A stretch of DNA of 58,275 bases, from NCBI GenBank assembly GCA_001314625.1, contig LJSH01000005.1, positions 1 to 58,275 on the forward strand, read 5' to 3'. This document shows positions 9,815 to 18,377 of this stretch, piece by piece. Made by a program: the position numbers and the translations under genes. How positions within the stretch are numbered: the first letter of the stretch is position 1; every line of letters begins with the position of its first letter. Source of the stretch: Oceanicaulis sp. HLUCCA04 (GTDB taxonomy: Bacteria > Pseudomonadota > Alphaproteobacteria > Caulobacterales > Maricaulaceae). The notes below the pieces were generated by a model that saw only the letters and a program-made list of their open reading frames with translations, did no database searches and had not been told where the DNA came from.

Positions 9815-11164
9815 ATGGCATCTGCCGCAGAACAACTTGCCGCAAATCTGAATTTCGGCGCATTTGCCCGTGCCAAGGAGCTGCAAAAGCGCCTGCTCTT
9901 CACGCTGTTCGTGCTGATCATCTACCGGGTAGGCACCTATATCCCGATGCCGGGCATTGATCCGGAAGTGTTTGCCGGTGCCTTCCAGCAGCAGCAACAG
10001 GGCATTCTGGGCGTCTTCAACATGTTCTCCGGCGGTGCCGTCGAGCGCATGGCGATCTTCGCCCTCAACGTGATGCCCTACATCTCTGCGTCCATCATCA
10101 TGCAGCTCATGGCGGCTACCGTGCCCAGCCTGGAGCGCATGAAGAAGGAAGGCGGCGAGCAGGGCCGCAAGCAGATCAACCAGTATTCGCGCTATCTTAC
10201 CGTGGTGCTGGCACTCGTGCAGGCGTTTGCCATTGCGGTGTCGATGGAAAACCCCGACCCGACAACCGGCGCGACCATCGCGATCGATCCGGGCTGGTTC
10301 TTCCGCATCACGGCTGTTGTCTCGCTGGTTGGCGGCACGATGATGCTGCTGTGGCTGGGTGAACAGATTACCGCGCGCGGGGTCGGCAATGGTATTTCGC
10401 TGATCATTTTCGCAGGCATTATCGCGGAAATGCCGCGTGCGCTTTTCCAGACGCTGGAGCAAGGCCGCACGGGCAATCTTTCCGCCGGGCTCATCATAGC
10501 CATGATCCTGGGCATCATCGCGGTGCTGGTATTCGTGGTCTTCATGGAGCGATCACAACGGCGATTGCTGGTGCAATATCCCAAGCGCCAGGTCGGTAAC
10601 CGCATGATGGGCGGGGAATCCAGCTTCCTGCCGCTCAAGCTGAACACAGCGGGCGTGATCCCGGCGATCTTTGCCTCCTCGCTCCTGCTGCTGCCAGCCA
10701 CTATTGCGGGTTTCTCCGCCGAAACCGGCCCCGAATGGCTGCGTACGGTGACGGCGCTGCTTGGCCCGGGCCAGCCGCTCTTCATCATCTTCTATGCGTC
10801 GATGATCATCTTCTTCACCTTCTTCTACACCTCCATCGTCTTCAATCCCGAGGACACGGCGGACAATCTGAAGAAGTATGGCGGCTTCCTGCCCGGCATC
10901 CGTCCCGGCAAGCGCACGGCTGAATATATCGACTACGTATTGTCGCGCCTGACCGTTATCGGCGCTGCTTATCTGACGTTTGTCTGTGTGCTGCCCGAAG
11001 TGTTGCGCGCCGAGCTCGACATACCCTTCTATATCGGCGGCACGGCGCTTCTGATCGTGGTGTCGGTGACGCTCGATACCGTCTCGCAGATCCAGTCTCA
11101 CTTGCTCGCCCACCAGTATGAGGGGCTGATCAAGAAGACGAAGCTGAGGGGCCGCAAGCGATGA
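9815..11164 (+). CDS. secY: Protein translocase subunit SecY
   Basis: Encodes 449 residues with about ten hydrophobic segments. SecY is the channel of the Sec translocon in the inner membrane, working with SecE, SecG, SecA and the ribosome. Diagnostic stretches: FTLFVLIIYRVGTYIPMPGI in TM1, NMFSGGAVERMAIFALNVMP with YISASIIMQL, the cytosolic loop before QYPKRQVGNRMMGGESSFLP, and NPEDTADNLKKYGGFLPGIR. The start has a GGGAGCGAG site. The stop overlaps the adk ATG by 4 nt, a common secY-adk arrangement. Confidence 0.98.
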   Translation: MASAAEQLAANLNFGAFARAKELQKRLLFTLFVLIIYRVGTYIPMPGIDPEVFAGAFQQQQQGILGVFNMFSGGAVERMAIFALNVMPYISASIIMQLMAATVPSLERMKKEGGEQGRKQINQYSRYLTVVLALVQAFAIAVSMENPDPTTGATIAIDPGWFFRITAVVSLVGGTMMLLWLGEQITARGVGNGISLIIFAGIIAEMPRALFQTLEQGRTGNLSAGLIIAMILGIIAVLVFVVFMERSQRRLLVQYPKRQVGNRMMGGESSFLPLKLNTAGVIPAIFASSLLLLPATIAGFSAETGPEWLRTVTALLGPGQPLFIIFYASMIIFFTFFYTSIVFNPEDTADNLKKYGGFLPGIRPGKRTAEYIDYVLSRLTVIGAAYLTFVCVLPEVLRAELDIPFYIGGTALLIVVSVTLDTVSQIQSHLLAHQYEGLIKKTKLRGRKR

Positions 11165-11724
11165 ACATCATCCTTTTCGGACCACCGGGCGCGGGCAAGG
11201 GCACGCAGGCCAAGCGCCTTGTTCAATCGCGCGGCTGGGTTCAGCTCTCGACCGGCGACATGCTGCGCGATGCGCGCAAGGCCGGGACCGAGCTGGGCAA
11301 CCGCGTTGCCGGGATCATGGATCGCGGCGAGCTGGTGTCCGATGAGATTGTGATCGCGCTGATCAATGAGCGCCTGCCCGAAGCCGAGGCTGCTGGCGGT
11401 GCCATTTTTGACGGCTTCCCGCGTACGGTCCCGCAGGCCGAAGCGCTCGACAAGCTGCTGGCAAGCCGCAGCGAGCCGATTGCAAAGGTTTTGCGCCTTG
11501 TGGTCGACCAGGACGAGCTGGTTGCCCGGGTGGAAAAGCGCGCTGCCGAAGAGGGCCGCGCGGACGACACGGTGGAGGCCTTCAAGGTGCGCCTGAAGGC
11601 CTATAATGACCAGACCGCCCCGCTGATCCCGTTCTATGCCAGCCAGAACAAGCTGGTGGATGTGGACGGCATGGGGACGATGGACGAGGTTTCGGGCCGC
11701 ATTAATGCGGCGCTGGATGCATAA
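11161..11724 (+). CDS. adk: Adenylate kinase (short-LID type)
   Basis: Encodes 187 residues; catalyses ATP + AMP to 2 ADP in the cytosol. The P-loop GPPGAGKGTQ is at about residues 7-16 and the AMP-binding region follows (STGDMLRDA, DGFPRTVPQAEALD). The protein is about 27 residues shorter than E. coli Adk. The LID is replaced by a short loop around VEKRAAEEGRADDT and has no zinc cysteines, the usual short form. The start is coupled to secY by an ATGA overlap. Confidence 0.98.
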   Translation: MNIILFGPPGAGKGTQAKRLVQSRGWVQLSTGDMLRDARKAGTELGNRVAGIMDRGELVSDEIVIALINERLPEAEAAGGAIFDGFPRTVPQAEALDKLLASRSEPIAKVLRLVVDQDELVARVEKRAAEEGRADDTVEAFKVRLKAYNDQTAPLIPFYASQNKLVDVDGMGTMDEVSGRINAALDA

Positions 11725-11795
11725 GTCTCTCGCTGCGGTCACAAGCCGCGTGCGTGAGGTGATGAGTTTTGTGGGGTGGCGGCGTTCAAGCCCGG

Positions 11796-11823
11796 TTGAC
11801 GGGCAGGGCATCGTCACTATAAG
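11796..11823 (+). promoter_or_regulatory. Sigma70-like promoter for rpsM-rpsK-rpoA-rplQ
   Basis: TTGACG at 11796-11801, a 16-nt spacer, then TATAAG at 11818-11823, close to the vegetative consensus. It lies in the 212-nt gap between adk and rpsM, the longest gap inside the ribosomal block, so it plausibly gives the alpha cluster its own transcription start near 11830. It has not been tested. Confidence 0.6.
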
Positions 11824-11860
11824 AAGCGCCCTTCGCTCTGAGGGGCCGGCCATGAGGCAT

Positions 11861-11884
11861 GGCGCGCACATTATGTGTCGCGCC
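11861..11884 (+). promoter_or_regulatory. Hairpin in the rpsM leader
   Basis: GGCGCGCACA pairs with TGTG and CGCGCC across a TTA loop and a one-base T bulge (11861-11884). It lies about 40 nt after the predicted -10 box and 52 nt before the rpsM start, inside the putative 5' leader. It could be an autoregulatory ribosomal-protein binding site; this is inferred from position and structure only. Confidence 0.35.
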
Positions 11885-11936
11885 CTGAACGTGTCGGCTC
11901 TTTTTGCGCGCGGCAATTGGAACAGGGAGTAGCGTT

Positions 11937-12305
11937 GTGGCCCGCATAGCAGGCGTCAACATTCCGACGAACAAGCGCGTAGAGATTGCGCTTCGCTATA
12001 TTCACGGTATCGGCCCGGCGAAAGCCCGGGAGATCTGTGACAAGGTAGGCATCCCGTCTGAAAAACGGGTTAACCAGCTTACCGATGCCGAAGTGCTTCA
12101 GATTCGCGAAACGATCGATGCCGGCTACATGGTCGAGGGCGATCTTCGCCGCGACACGGCCGTGAACGTCAAGCGGCTCATGGACCTTGGCTGCTATCGC
12201 GGCCTGCGCCACCGTCGTGGCCTGCCCGTTCGCGGTCAGCGTACGCACACCAATGCCAGGACCCGTAAAGGTCCGGCCAAGCCGATTGCCGGCAAGAAGA
12301 AATAA
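11937..12305 (+). CDS. rpsM: 30S ribosomal protein uS13
   Basis: Encodes 122 residues from a GTG start. uS13 sits in the 30S head and contacts the P-site tRNA and uL5. The GTG at 11937 is chosen because it gives the nearly invariant N-terminus (M)[19 protein letters not shown] and has GGGAG 7 nt upstream. Upstream in-frame codons lie in the leader. The C-terminal [20 protein letters not shown] is diagnostic. Confidence 0.97.
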   Translation: MARIAGVNIPTNKRVEIALRYIHGIGPAKAREICDKVGIPSEKRVNQLTDAEVLQIRETIDAGYMVEGDLRRDTAVNVKRLMDLGCYRGLRHRRGLPVRGQRTHTNARTRKGPAKPIAGKKK

Positions 12306-12317
12306 GGACCAGGCGCA

Positions 12318-12707
12318 ATGGCCAAAGAACAGTCACGCGTGCGCCGCCGGGAGCGCAAGAATATCACCTCCGGTGTGGCGCATGTTAATGCCAGCTTCAA
12401 CAACACGATGATCACCATCGCTGATGCGCAAGGGAATGCGATTTCCTGGTCGTCGGCCGGTACGATGGGCTTCAAGGGCTCGCGCAAATCGACGCCTTAT
12501 GCCGCCCAGATGGCCGCCGAAGACGCGGGCCGCAAGGCTCAGGAGCACGGCATGAAGACCCTCGAGGTCAAAGTGTCGGGCCCGGGTTCAGGCCGCGAGT
12601 CGGCGCTGCGTGCGCTGCAGTCGGTCGGGTTCACCATCACGACGATCCACGACGTGACGCCGATCCCGCACAATGGCTGCCGCCCGCCGAAGCGCCGCCG
12701 CGTCTAA
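12318..12707 (+). CDS. rpsK: 30S ribosomal protein uS11
   Basis: Encodes 129 residues. uS11 forms part of the mRNA exit path on the 30S platform. The block [20 protein letters not shown] and the end [16 protein letters not shown] are signature sequences. rpsK follows rpsM after 12 nt. Confidence 0.98.
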   Translation: MAKEQSRVRRRERKNITSGVAHVNASFNNTMITIADAQGNAISWSSAGTMGFKGSRKSTPYAAQMAAEDAGRKAQEHGMKTLEVKVSGPGSGRESALRALQSVGFTITTIHDVTPIPHNGCRPPKRRRV

Positions 12708-12715
12708 CTGATTTC

Positions 12716-12744
12716 GGAGCCGCGCGATTTTTCGCTGCGGCTCC
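12716..12744 (+). other. Hairpin between rpsK and rpoA
   Basis: GGAGCCGC (12716-12723) pairs with GCGGCTCC (12737-12744) around a 13-nt loop. Only a weak T-rich stretch follows (GAATTTTAA), so it is more likely an mRNA-stability or attenuation element than a full terminator. It lies in the 118-nt spacer upstream of rpoA. Confidence 0.35.
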
Positions 12745-12825
12745 GGTGAATTTTAATGTGTCGCGCGCAGGCATCAGACAAATCGGTCTGATTCCCGGCG
12801 CGCCTTTCGCTTGAAAGGACGTTCC

Positions 12826-13845
12826 GTGATCGAGAAGAACTGGCAGGAACTTATCCGTCCGATGAAGCCCGTCGTTCAGGCTGGCCATGACGCTGCGCGC
12901 AACGCCAAGATCGTGGCCGAGCCGCTCGAGCGTGGTTTCGGCATGACGCTTGGCAATGCGCTGCGCCGTGTGCTGCTGTCCTCGCTTCAGGGCGCGGCCA
13001 TCACCGCAGTGCAGATCGACGGCGTGCTGCACGAGTTCTCGTCCATTCCCGGCGTGCGTGAAGACGTCACCGACATCGTGCTCAACCTGAAACAGGTTGC
13101 GCTGCGCATGCATGGTGAAGGTCCGCGCCGCGTGGTTCTGCGCAAGAGCGGTCCGGGCGAAGTGAAGGCCAGCGATATCGAGGAAACCGCCGATATCGAA
13201 GTCATCAACGGCGATCATGTCATCTGCACGCTCGACGAAGGCGCGAGCCTGCGCTTCGTGCTGACGGTCAATACCGGCAAGGGTTATGTCCCCGCCGAGC
13301 GCAACCGCCCGGAAGATGCGCCCATCGGCTATATCGCCATTGATGCGCTCTACAGCCCGGTCAAGCGCGTTGCCTACCGCGTGGAAAACACCCGCGAAGG
13401 CCAGGTGCTCGATTACGACAAGCTGATCCTGGACATCGAAACCAATGGTGCGGTCACGCCCGAAGACTCGGTCGCCTATGCCGCCCGCATCCTGCAGGAC
13501 CAGTTCCAGATCTTCGTGAATTTCGAGGAGCCTTCAGAGGCTCGCGGACCCGAAGACGATGCGCCGTCGCTGGACTTCAACCCGGCCCTGCTGAAAAAGG
13601 TGGACGAGCTGGAGCTTTCGGTGCGTTCGGCCAACTGCCTGAAGAACGACAATATCGTCTACATTGGCGACCTGATCCAGAAGTCGGAATCGGAAATGCT
13701 CCGCACCCCGAATTTTGGCCGCAAATCGCTCAATGAGATCAAGGAAGTGCTGGCCCAGATGGGACTGCACCTCGGTATGGAAGCGCCCAACTGGCCGCCG
13801 GAAAATATCGAGGAACTGGCTAAAAAATTCGAGGATCAGATCTAG
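12826..13845 (+). CDS. rpoA: DNA-directed RNA polymerase subunit alpha
   Basis: Encodes 339 residues from a GTG at 12826. Alpha dimerises to start polymerase assembly, and its C-terminal domain contacts UP elements and activators. The GTG gives (M)[11 protein letters not shown], matching family N-termini, with AAAGGA at 12814-12819; the frame is open to a TTG at 12811. The N-terminal domain has [20 protein letters not shown]. The C-terminal domain has [20 protein letters not shown] and [16 protein letters not shown], including the helix that binds DNA. Confidence 0.98.
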   Translation: MIEKNWQELIRPMKPVVQAGHDAARNAKIVAEPLERGFGMTLGNALRRVLLSSLQGAAITAVQIDGVLHEFSSIPGVREDVTDIVLNLKQVALRMHGEGPRRVVLRKSGPGEVKASDIEETADIEVINGDHVICTLDEGASLRFVLTVNTGKGYVPAERNRPEDAPIGYIAIDALYSPVKRVAYRVENTREGQVLDYDKLILDIETNGAVTPEDSVAYAARILQDQFQIFVNFEEPSEARGPEDDAPSLDFNPALLKKVDELELSVRSANCLKNDNIVYIGDLIQKSESEMLRTPNFGRKSLNEIKEVLAQMGLHLGMEAPNWPPENIEELAKKFEDQI

Positions 13846-13890
13846 GCAGGCCGCCGCGAGGCGCCCGGCCCGGAGTGAAGGAGACATCCC

Positions 13891-14307
13891 ATGCGTCACG
13901 GGAATGGATATCGCAAGCTCAACCGCACCGCGTCCCACCGGCGCGCCATGTTCGCCAATATGGCGTCCTCGCTGATCGAGCACGAGCAGATTGTTACGAC
14001 CCTGCCCAAGGCCAAAGAGCTCAAGCCGATCATGGACAAGCTCATCACGCTGGCCAAGAAGGGCGATCTGCACGCCCGCCGTCAGGCGATTGCGCAGATC
14101 CGCAACAAGGATCAGGTGGCCAAGCTGTTTGCCACGCTCGGCCCGCGCTATGGCGAGCGTAATGGTGGCTATACCCGCGTTCTCAAAGCCGGCTTCCGCC
14201 ATGGTGACAACGCCGCGATGGCCGTTATCGAGCTGGTCGACCGCGATGTGGACGCCAAAGGCTCCGGTGACCGCGCCCGCGTGGAAGAGCTTGCCGGCGA
14301 GGAATAG
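13891..14307 (+). CDS. rplQ: 50S ribosomal protein bL17
   Basis: Encodes 138 residues. bL17 lies near the exit tunnel on the solvent side. The opening [20 protein letters not shown] is diagnostic, followed by [20 protein letters not shown] and [20 protein letters not shown]. The ATG follows a GAAGGAGA site. It is the last gene of the alpha cluster and is followed by a terminator. Confidence 0.98.
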   Translation: MRHGNGYRKLNRTASHRRAMFANMASSLIEHEQIVTTLPKAKELKPIMDKLITLAKKGDLHARRQAIAQIRNKDQVAKLFATLGPRYGERNGGYTRVLKAGFRHGDNAAMAVIELVDRDVDAKGSGDRARVEELAGEE

Positions 14308-14333
14308 GCTTCCCGCCAATCGCAGACATCGAA

Positions 14334-14364
14334 GAGCCCCGGTGGAAACGCCGGGGCTTTTTTT
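14334..14364 (+). terminator. Rho-independent terminator of the ribosomal cluster
   Basis: AGCCCCGG pairs with CCGGGGCT around the loop TGGAAACG (stem 14335-14358), followed directly by seven T residues (14358-14364). It lies 27 nt after rplQ and is the clearest intrinsic terminator in the window. Confidence 0.9.
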
Positions 14365-14703
14365 GTTTTGGCTGCCGGGCCGTTTGAACGGTTGGTCTTC
14401 TTCGAACCAAGACTGGAAATGCTTGTGCGTTAAGGGCCGCTGAGGTGTCCTCCCCCGTTTACGGGGGAGGTGGTCCGAAGGACCGGAGGGGGAAGTATCT
14501 GATTTCGCCCCCTTGCCGCTTCGCGCGTTCGAAGCTTCGCTTCTCACCCCGCCCGTGAACGGCGGGAGACAAGGCTCGGGTGTCAAGCGATACGTAATCT
14601 TGTCCAGCTCCCCTTACCGAAGTTGTAATCTTCAGCCCCTGTTCAGCCGGACATCTGCACCTTAAATCGGTGACGCAGAAAAAGTGCGAGGGAGCACGTG
14701 CCC
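14365..14703. other. Gene-free spacer between rplQ terminator and the Deg protease
   Basis: No convincing coding sequence. It holds the REP-like element at 14449-14493 and a second, less perfect palindrome, CCGCCCGTGAACGGCGGG, at about 14554-14571. The last 100 bases probably carry the promoter of the protease gene, but I found no clear -35/-10 pair. Confidence 0.6.
14449..14493. repeat. REP-like element, family A copy 1
   Basis: CCTCCCCCG, TTTA, CGGGGGAGG form the first hairpin (14449-14470). A second hairpin GGTCC-GAA-GGACC follows, and then GGAGGGGGA, which repeats the right arm. The same architecture recurs at 58228-58275 with a different but still paired second stem. Confidence 0.8.
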
Positions 14704-16146
14704 ATGAACTGGAAGCTACCGGCGGTTTGCGCCGCATTGATTGCGGGCCTCGCTCTGGCAGCGGCCGCTGTCAATTCGGCAAACGGGCAGGAAGAGACGC
14801 TTGCGGGCGCAGGCAGCCAGGACCGCACGCTGCCGCAATCGAGCGCCCACATGCAGATGTCGTTTGCCCCGATCGTGCGCGACGCGGCGCCTGCCGTGGT
14901 CAACGTCTACTCGCGCCGGGTGGTCGCAGACCGCAACCCGTTTGCCGGCGACCCGATGTTTGAACGCTTTTTCGGACGTCAGACGCCGCGCCAGCGTGAA
15001 GTGCAATCGCTGGGTTCGGGCGTCATCGTCGACGGGGCCGGCCTGATTGTCACCAATAACCATGTGGTGGAAGGCGCGCAGGAATTGCGTGTTGTCCTGC
15101 ATGACCGCCGCGAGCTGGAAGCGGAGATCCTGCTGGCTGACGAGCGTACCGACCTGGCCGTGCTGCGTGTAGTTGCCGACGAGCCGCTACCGGTTTTGCC
15201 CTTTGATCTCTCCGGTTCGGCAGAAGTGGGCGATCTGGTGCTGGCCATCGGCAATCCGTTCGGCGTCGGCCAGACGGTCACGTCCGGCATCGTGTCGGCG
15301 CTGGCCCGCACCGATGTCGGCATCACCGACTATGCTTTCTTCATCCAGACCGACGCAGCCATCAATCCGGGCAATTCGGGCGGGGCGCTGGTGTCGATGA
15401 ATGGCGAACTTCTGGGTATCAACACGGCGATCTTCTCGCGTTCTGGCGGATCGCAAGGCATCGGCTTTGCCATTCCTGCCGAGATGGTGCGCAGCGTGGT
15501 TCAGGCTGCCACGCAAGGCGGCGAGCTGGTTCGCCCATGGCTTGGCGCCCGCCTGCAGCCGGTAACGTCTGATATCGCGCTTTCCATGGGGTTTGACCGC
15601 CCGCGCGGCGCGCTGGTGGCCGATGTCTATCCCGGCGGTCCGGCGGACATGGCCCGGCTGCGGCGCGGAGATGTGATCCTGTCGGTGGATGGTGTCGAAG
15701 TGAACAATGAGGCAGCCGTCCGCTTCCGCTTTGCCACCCGTGCGGTTGGGGACGAGGCGGAGCTGCGTATCATGCGTGACGGTGAAGAACGCACTCTGGC
15801 GGTCATTGCCGAGGGCCCGCCGGGTGAGCGTGATGGTGAGCGCGTAGTGCTAAATGGCCGCAACCCGTTTCAGGGCGCTGAAGTCGTTGAGTTGTCACCA
15901 GCATTCAACGAGGCAAATGGGCTCGACCCCTTTACCGAGGGCCTGATCGTCATGCGCATTCAGCGCCGGTCTGCCGCCGAGTTTTACGGCTTCCGGCCGG
16001 GCGACCGCATCTTGAGCGTTAACCGCCGCCCGGTCAGCAATCTTGAGGGCATCGAACGCGAGCTTGCCGCAGCTGACAGCGCGCGCGAATGGCCGGTAGA
16101 GATTGAACGGCGAGGCGAACGCCACGCACGTACACTCCGGCTGTAG
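14704..16146 (+). CDS. Periplasmic Deg/HtrA-family serine protease with two PDZ domains
   Basis: Encodes 480 residues, the size of DegP/DegQ. These proteases degrade or refold misfolded envelope proteins. The ATG at 14704 is preferred over the GTG at 14698 because GAGGGAGC ends 8 nt before it. An N-terminal hydrophobic signal (AVCAALIAGLALAAAAVNSA) is followed by the chymotrypsin-like domain. The triad is visible as H120 (TNNHVVEG), D150 (RTDLAVLRV) and S225 (NPGNSGGALV). Two PDZ regions follow, around residues 275-370 and 400-478. It is monocistronic, and the nearest downstream gene is a small lipoprotein. Confidence 0.93.
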   Translation: MNWKLPAVCAALIAGLALAAAAVNSANGQEETLAGAGSQDRTLPQSSAHMQMSFAPIVRDAAPAVVNVYSRRVVADRNPFAGDPMFERFFGRQTPRQREVQSLGSGVIVDGAGLIVTNNHVVEGAQELRVVLHDRRELEAEILLADERTDLAVLRVVADEPLPVLPFDLSGSAEVGDLVLAIGNPFGVGQTVTSGIVSALARTDVGITDYAFFIQTDAAINPGNSGGALVSMNGELLGINTAIFSRSGGSQGIGFAIPAEMVRSVVQAATQGGELVRPWLGARLQPVTSDIALSMGFDRPRGALVADVYPGGPADMARLRRGDVILSVDGVEVNNEAAVRFRFATRAVGDEAELRIMRDGEERTLAVIAEGPPGERDGERVVLNGRNPFQGAEVVELSPAFNEANGLDPFTEGLIVMRIQRRSAAEFYGFRPGDRILSVNRRPVSNLEGIERELAAADSAREWPVEIERRGERHARTLRL

Positions 16147-16236
16147 CGGATTTGCAAATCGCAGCGTTGGCCTTGTCAGCGCCGTAACGCCGTTACTACG
16201 ATGTGAGGGTGTTTTGCGTGCCAAGTGGGGTGTCGA

Positions 16237-16545
16237 GTGGAATTGTTTGCTAAAATTTTTGTTATTGGTTCAGTCTTTGCGCTTGCCGCGTGTGAGTCGA
16301 CCGTTGGAATGACCCGCGACGAGCTGGCCGAGGCCAGCGCGGTAGATCGCGGTCAGGTCAATGAGGACGGCGAAGCCATTATTTGCCGGACCGAGTACAG
16401 CACGGGATCGCGTGTACGCTCTGTGCGTACCTGCGCCACCATGGCAGAATGGCGCGTTATTCGCGACGAGGCCTCCCGGGTATTGCGTGAGGAAAACGAC
16501 AATTTGCCGGACAGACCTGAAAGCAGCTTTCCGGGCGGGCGCTAA
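16237..16545 (+). CDS. Small lipoprotein of unknown function
   Basis: Encodes 102 residues from a GTG at 16237, with GGGG 6 nt upstream. A GTG at 16225 would add four residues. The N-terminus ELFAKIFVIGSVFALAAC is a lipoprotein signal with lipobox LAAC, so the mature protein should be anchored at Cys18. The rest is polar, with two more Cys in ICRTEYSTGSRVRSVRTCAT, then AEWRVIRDEA. Short proteins with this Cys, TGSR, RTC, EW pattern are common in alphaproteobacteria and have no assigned role. Confidence 0.8.
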   Translation: MELFAKIFVIGSVFALAACESTVGMTRDELAEASAVDRGQVNEDGEAIICRTEYSTGSRVRSVRTCATMAEWRVIRDEASRVLREENDNLPDRPESSFPGGR

Positions 16546-16627
16546 AGTCTGCTGGCGGGAGCCGTTCCGGCTTCACGCATGAGTTTACGGTGCAGTCGCC
16601 TGACGCCGACGGGTATAGCGTGACTGT

Positions 16628-17935
16628 ATGACCGACCTGTTCCAGTCTGCCGGCCTTTCCAGTGACGCCCCGAGGCCGCTGGCCGACAGGCTTCGGCCAC
16701 AAACGCTTGATGAGGTGGTAGGTCAGGGCCATGTGCTAGGCCCCGACGGTCCGGTAGGCAGGATGCTGGCGCAAGGACGCCTTTCTTCCATCATCCTTTG
16801 GGGCCCGCCTGGCGTTGGCAAGACAACCATTGCCCGCCTGCTGGCCGATGCGTCTGGGCAGGAATTCCATCCGCTCTCTGCGGTCTTTTCAGGCGTAGCC
16901 GACCTGAAGAAAGCCTTTGAGCAGGCGCGGGGACGGCGCGCCGCCGGCAAGGGCACGCTCCTGTTCGTGGACGAGATTCACCGCTTCAACCGCGCCCAGC
17001 AGGACGGGTTTCTTCCCGTCGTGGAGGAGGGGGTCATCACGCTGGTCGGTGCAACCACGGAAAATCCCAGCTTCGAGTTGAATGCGGCCTTGCTCTCGCG
17101 CTGCCAGGTCATGGTGCTGAAGCGGCTGGATGAAGACGCGCTGGAGGCTCTTCTGGCGCGTGCCGAGAGCGCCAAGGGGCGCGCGCTGCCTCTCACCTGC
17201 GATGCGCGTGAAGCGCTTTTGACGATGGCTGACGGGGACGGGCGCTATCTTCTCAACCTGGCCGAGGAAGTGTTGCGGCTGGAACCGGCGGAGCCCTTGT
17301 CCACGCCGCAGCTGGGCACATTCCTGCAGCGGCGCGCTCCGGTCTATGACAAGGACCGTGAGGAGCACTACAATCTCATCTCCGCCTTGCACAAATCGGT
17401 GCGTGGATCAGACCCCGATGCGGCGCTCTACTGGCTGGCGCGTATGCTGGGCGCGGGCGAAGATCCGCTCTTTCTGGCCCGGCGGATCGTGCGCATGGCC
17501 AATGAAGATATCGGTCTTGCCGATCCCACGGCTATACACGCAGCGCTGGCCGCGAAGGAAACCTATGAATTTCTGGGCAGCCCGGAGGGCGAGCTGGCGC
17601 TGGCGCAGGCCGTCGTGCATCTGGCCTGCGCGCCCAAATCCAATGCTGTCTACAAGGGCTGGAAAGCTGCCCTTCGCCTTGCCGGTGAAACGGGCTCGCT
17701 GATGCCGCCCGCCCACATCCTCAACGCGCCGACCCGGCTGATGAAGGATCAGGGTTATGGCAAGGGTTATGAATACGATCATGATGCCCCCGGCGGCGTG
17801 TCCGGGCAGGACTATTTCCCCGATGCCATGAAGGACCGGCCGGTCCTTTACGAACCCAAGGATGCAGGCCGGGAAGCGGCGATAGCCGAGCGGCTGGAGC
17901 GCTGGCGGGCCTTGCGCGGCAAGCGGCGGGGTTAG
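16628..17935 (+). CDS. rarA: Replication-associated recombination protein RarA (MgsA), AAA ATPase
   Basis: Encodes 435 residues, the family's usual size. RarA acts at stalled replication forks and is related to clamp-loader subunits. The N-terminus has RPLADRLRPQTLDEVVGQGH, Walker A GPPGVGKTT at about residue 59, Walker B LLFVDEIHRFN, and the sensor-1 region VGATTENPSFELN. The C-terminal tetramerisation part has LHKSVRGSDPDAALYWLARM and the end AGGVSGQDYFPD-type motif (PGGVSGQDYFPD). The start lies 83 nt after the lipoprotein gene. Confidence 0.95.
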   Translation: MTDLFQSAGLSSDAPRPLADRLRPQTLDEVVGQGHVLGPDGPVGRMLAQGRLSSIILWGPPGVGKTTIARLLADASGQEFHPLSAVFSGVADLKKAFEQARGRRAAGKGTLLFVDEIHRFNRAQQDGFLPVVEEGVITLVGATTENPSFELNAALLSRCQVMVLKRLDEDALEALLARAESAKGRALPLTCDAREALLTMADGDGRYLLNLAEEVLRLEPAEPLSTPQLGTFLQRRAPVYDKDREEHYNLISALHKSVRGSDPDAALYWLARMLGAGEDPLFLARRIVRMANEDIGLADPTAIHAALAAKETYEFLGSPEGELALAQAVVHLACAPKSNAVYKGWKAALRLAGETGSLMPPAHILNAPTRLMKDQGYGKGYEYDHDAPGGVSGQDYFPDAMKDRPVLYEPKDAGREAAIAERLERWRALRGKRRG

Positions 17936-17993
17936 GGCCACGCACTGACGCCGCTCTTGCCAGCACGCGCACACGCGCCTAACCCATGGCGCC

Positions 17994-18377
17994 ATGCAGC
18001 ATGTAATTCTCATTGCAATCGGCGGCGCACTGGGGGCAGTCGCCCGCCACGGGTTCAATCAGGCGTCCTTGCGCTGGATCGGACCGGAATTCCCGTGGGG
18101 AATTTTAGGCGTCAATGTGCTGGGCTCGTTTGCCCTCGGACTTCTGGTTGGCTGGCTGGCGCTGGCCGGGCGCGCCGATGCGACCGAGATACGCTTTGCG
18201 GTTGGCATCGGCTTTCTGGGCGCGTTCACGACGATGAGCGCGTTTGCGCTGGATACCGTGCTGATGATCGAGCGGCGTGAATTCCTGACCGCCTTCGCCT
18301 ATGGCGGCGGCACGCTGATCGCGTCGGTGCTGGCCGTGTTTGCCGGTCTGTTTTTGATACGTACGGTGCTGGCATGA
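17994..18377 (+). CDS. crcB: Fluoride channel CrcB/Fluc
   Basis: Encodes 127 residues with four hydrophobic segments. Fluc proteins are dual-topology dimeric channels that let fluoride leave the cytosol. Family motifs: GGALGAVARHGF at the N-terminus, GILGVNVLGSFALG in TM2, and GFLGAFTTMSAFALD in TM3. No fluoride riboswitch was recognised in the 58-nt gap upstream. The stop overlaps the next gene by 4 nt. Confidence 0.95.
   Translation: MQHVILIAIGGALGAVARHGFNQASLRWIGPEFPWGILGVNVLGSFALGLLVGWLALAGRADATEIRFAVGIGFLGAFTTMSAFALDTVLMIERREFLTAFAYGGGTLIASVLAVFAGLFLIRTVLA

Noticed and set aside
14554-14571. Second terminator after rplQ (CCGCCCGTGAACGGCGGG)
   Set aside because: The stem is imperfect, no T-run follows, and the terminator at 14334-14364 is already strong. 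It fits better as another REP-like palindrome.
16146-16162. Terminator after the Deg protease (GCGGATTTGCAAATCGC)
   Set aside because: The arms are short, the loop would be too tight, and there is no T-run.
17936-17993. Fluoride riboswitch before crcB
   Set aside because: The 58-nt spacer lacks the conserved aptamer sequence, and crcB lies close behind rarA.
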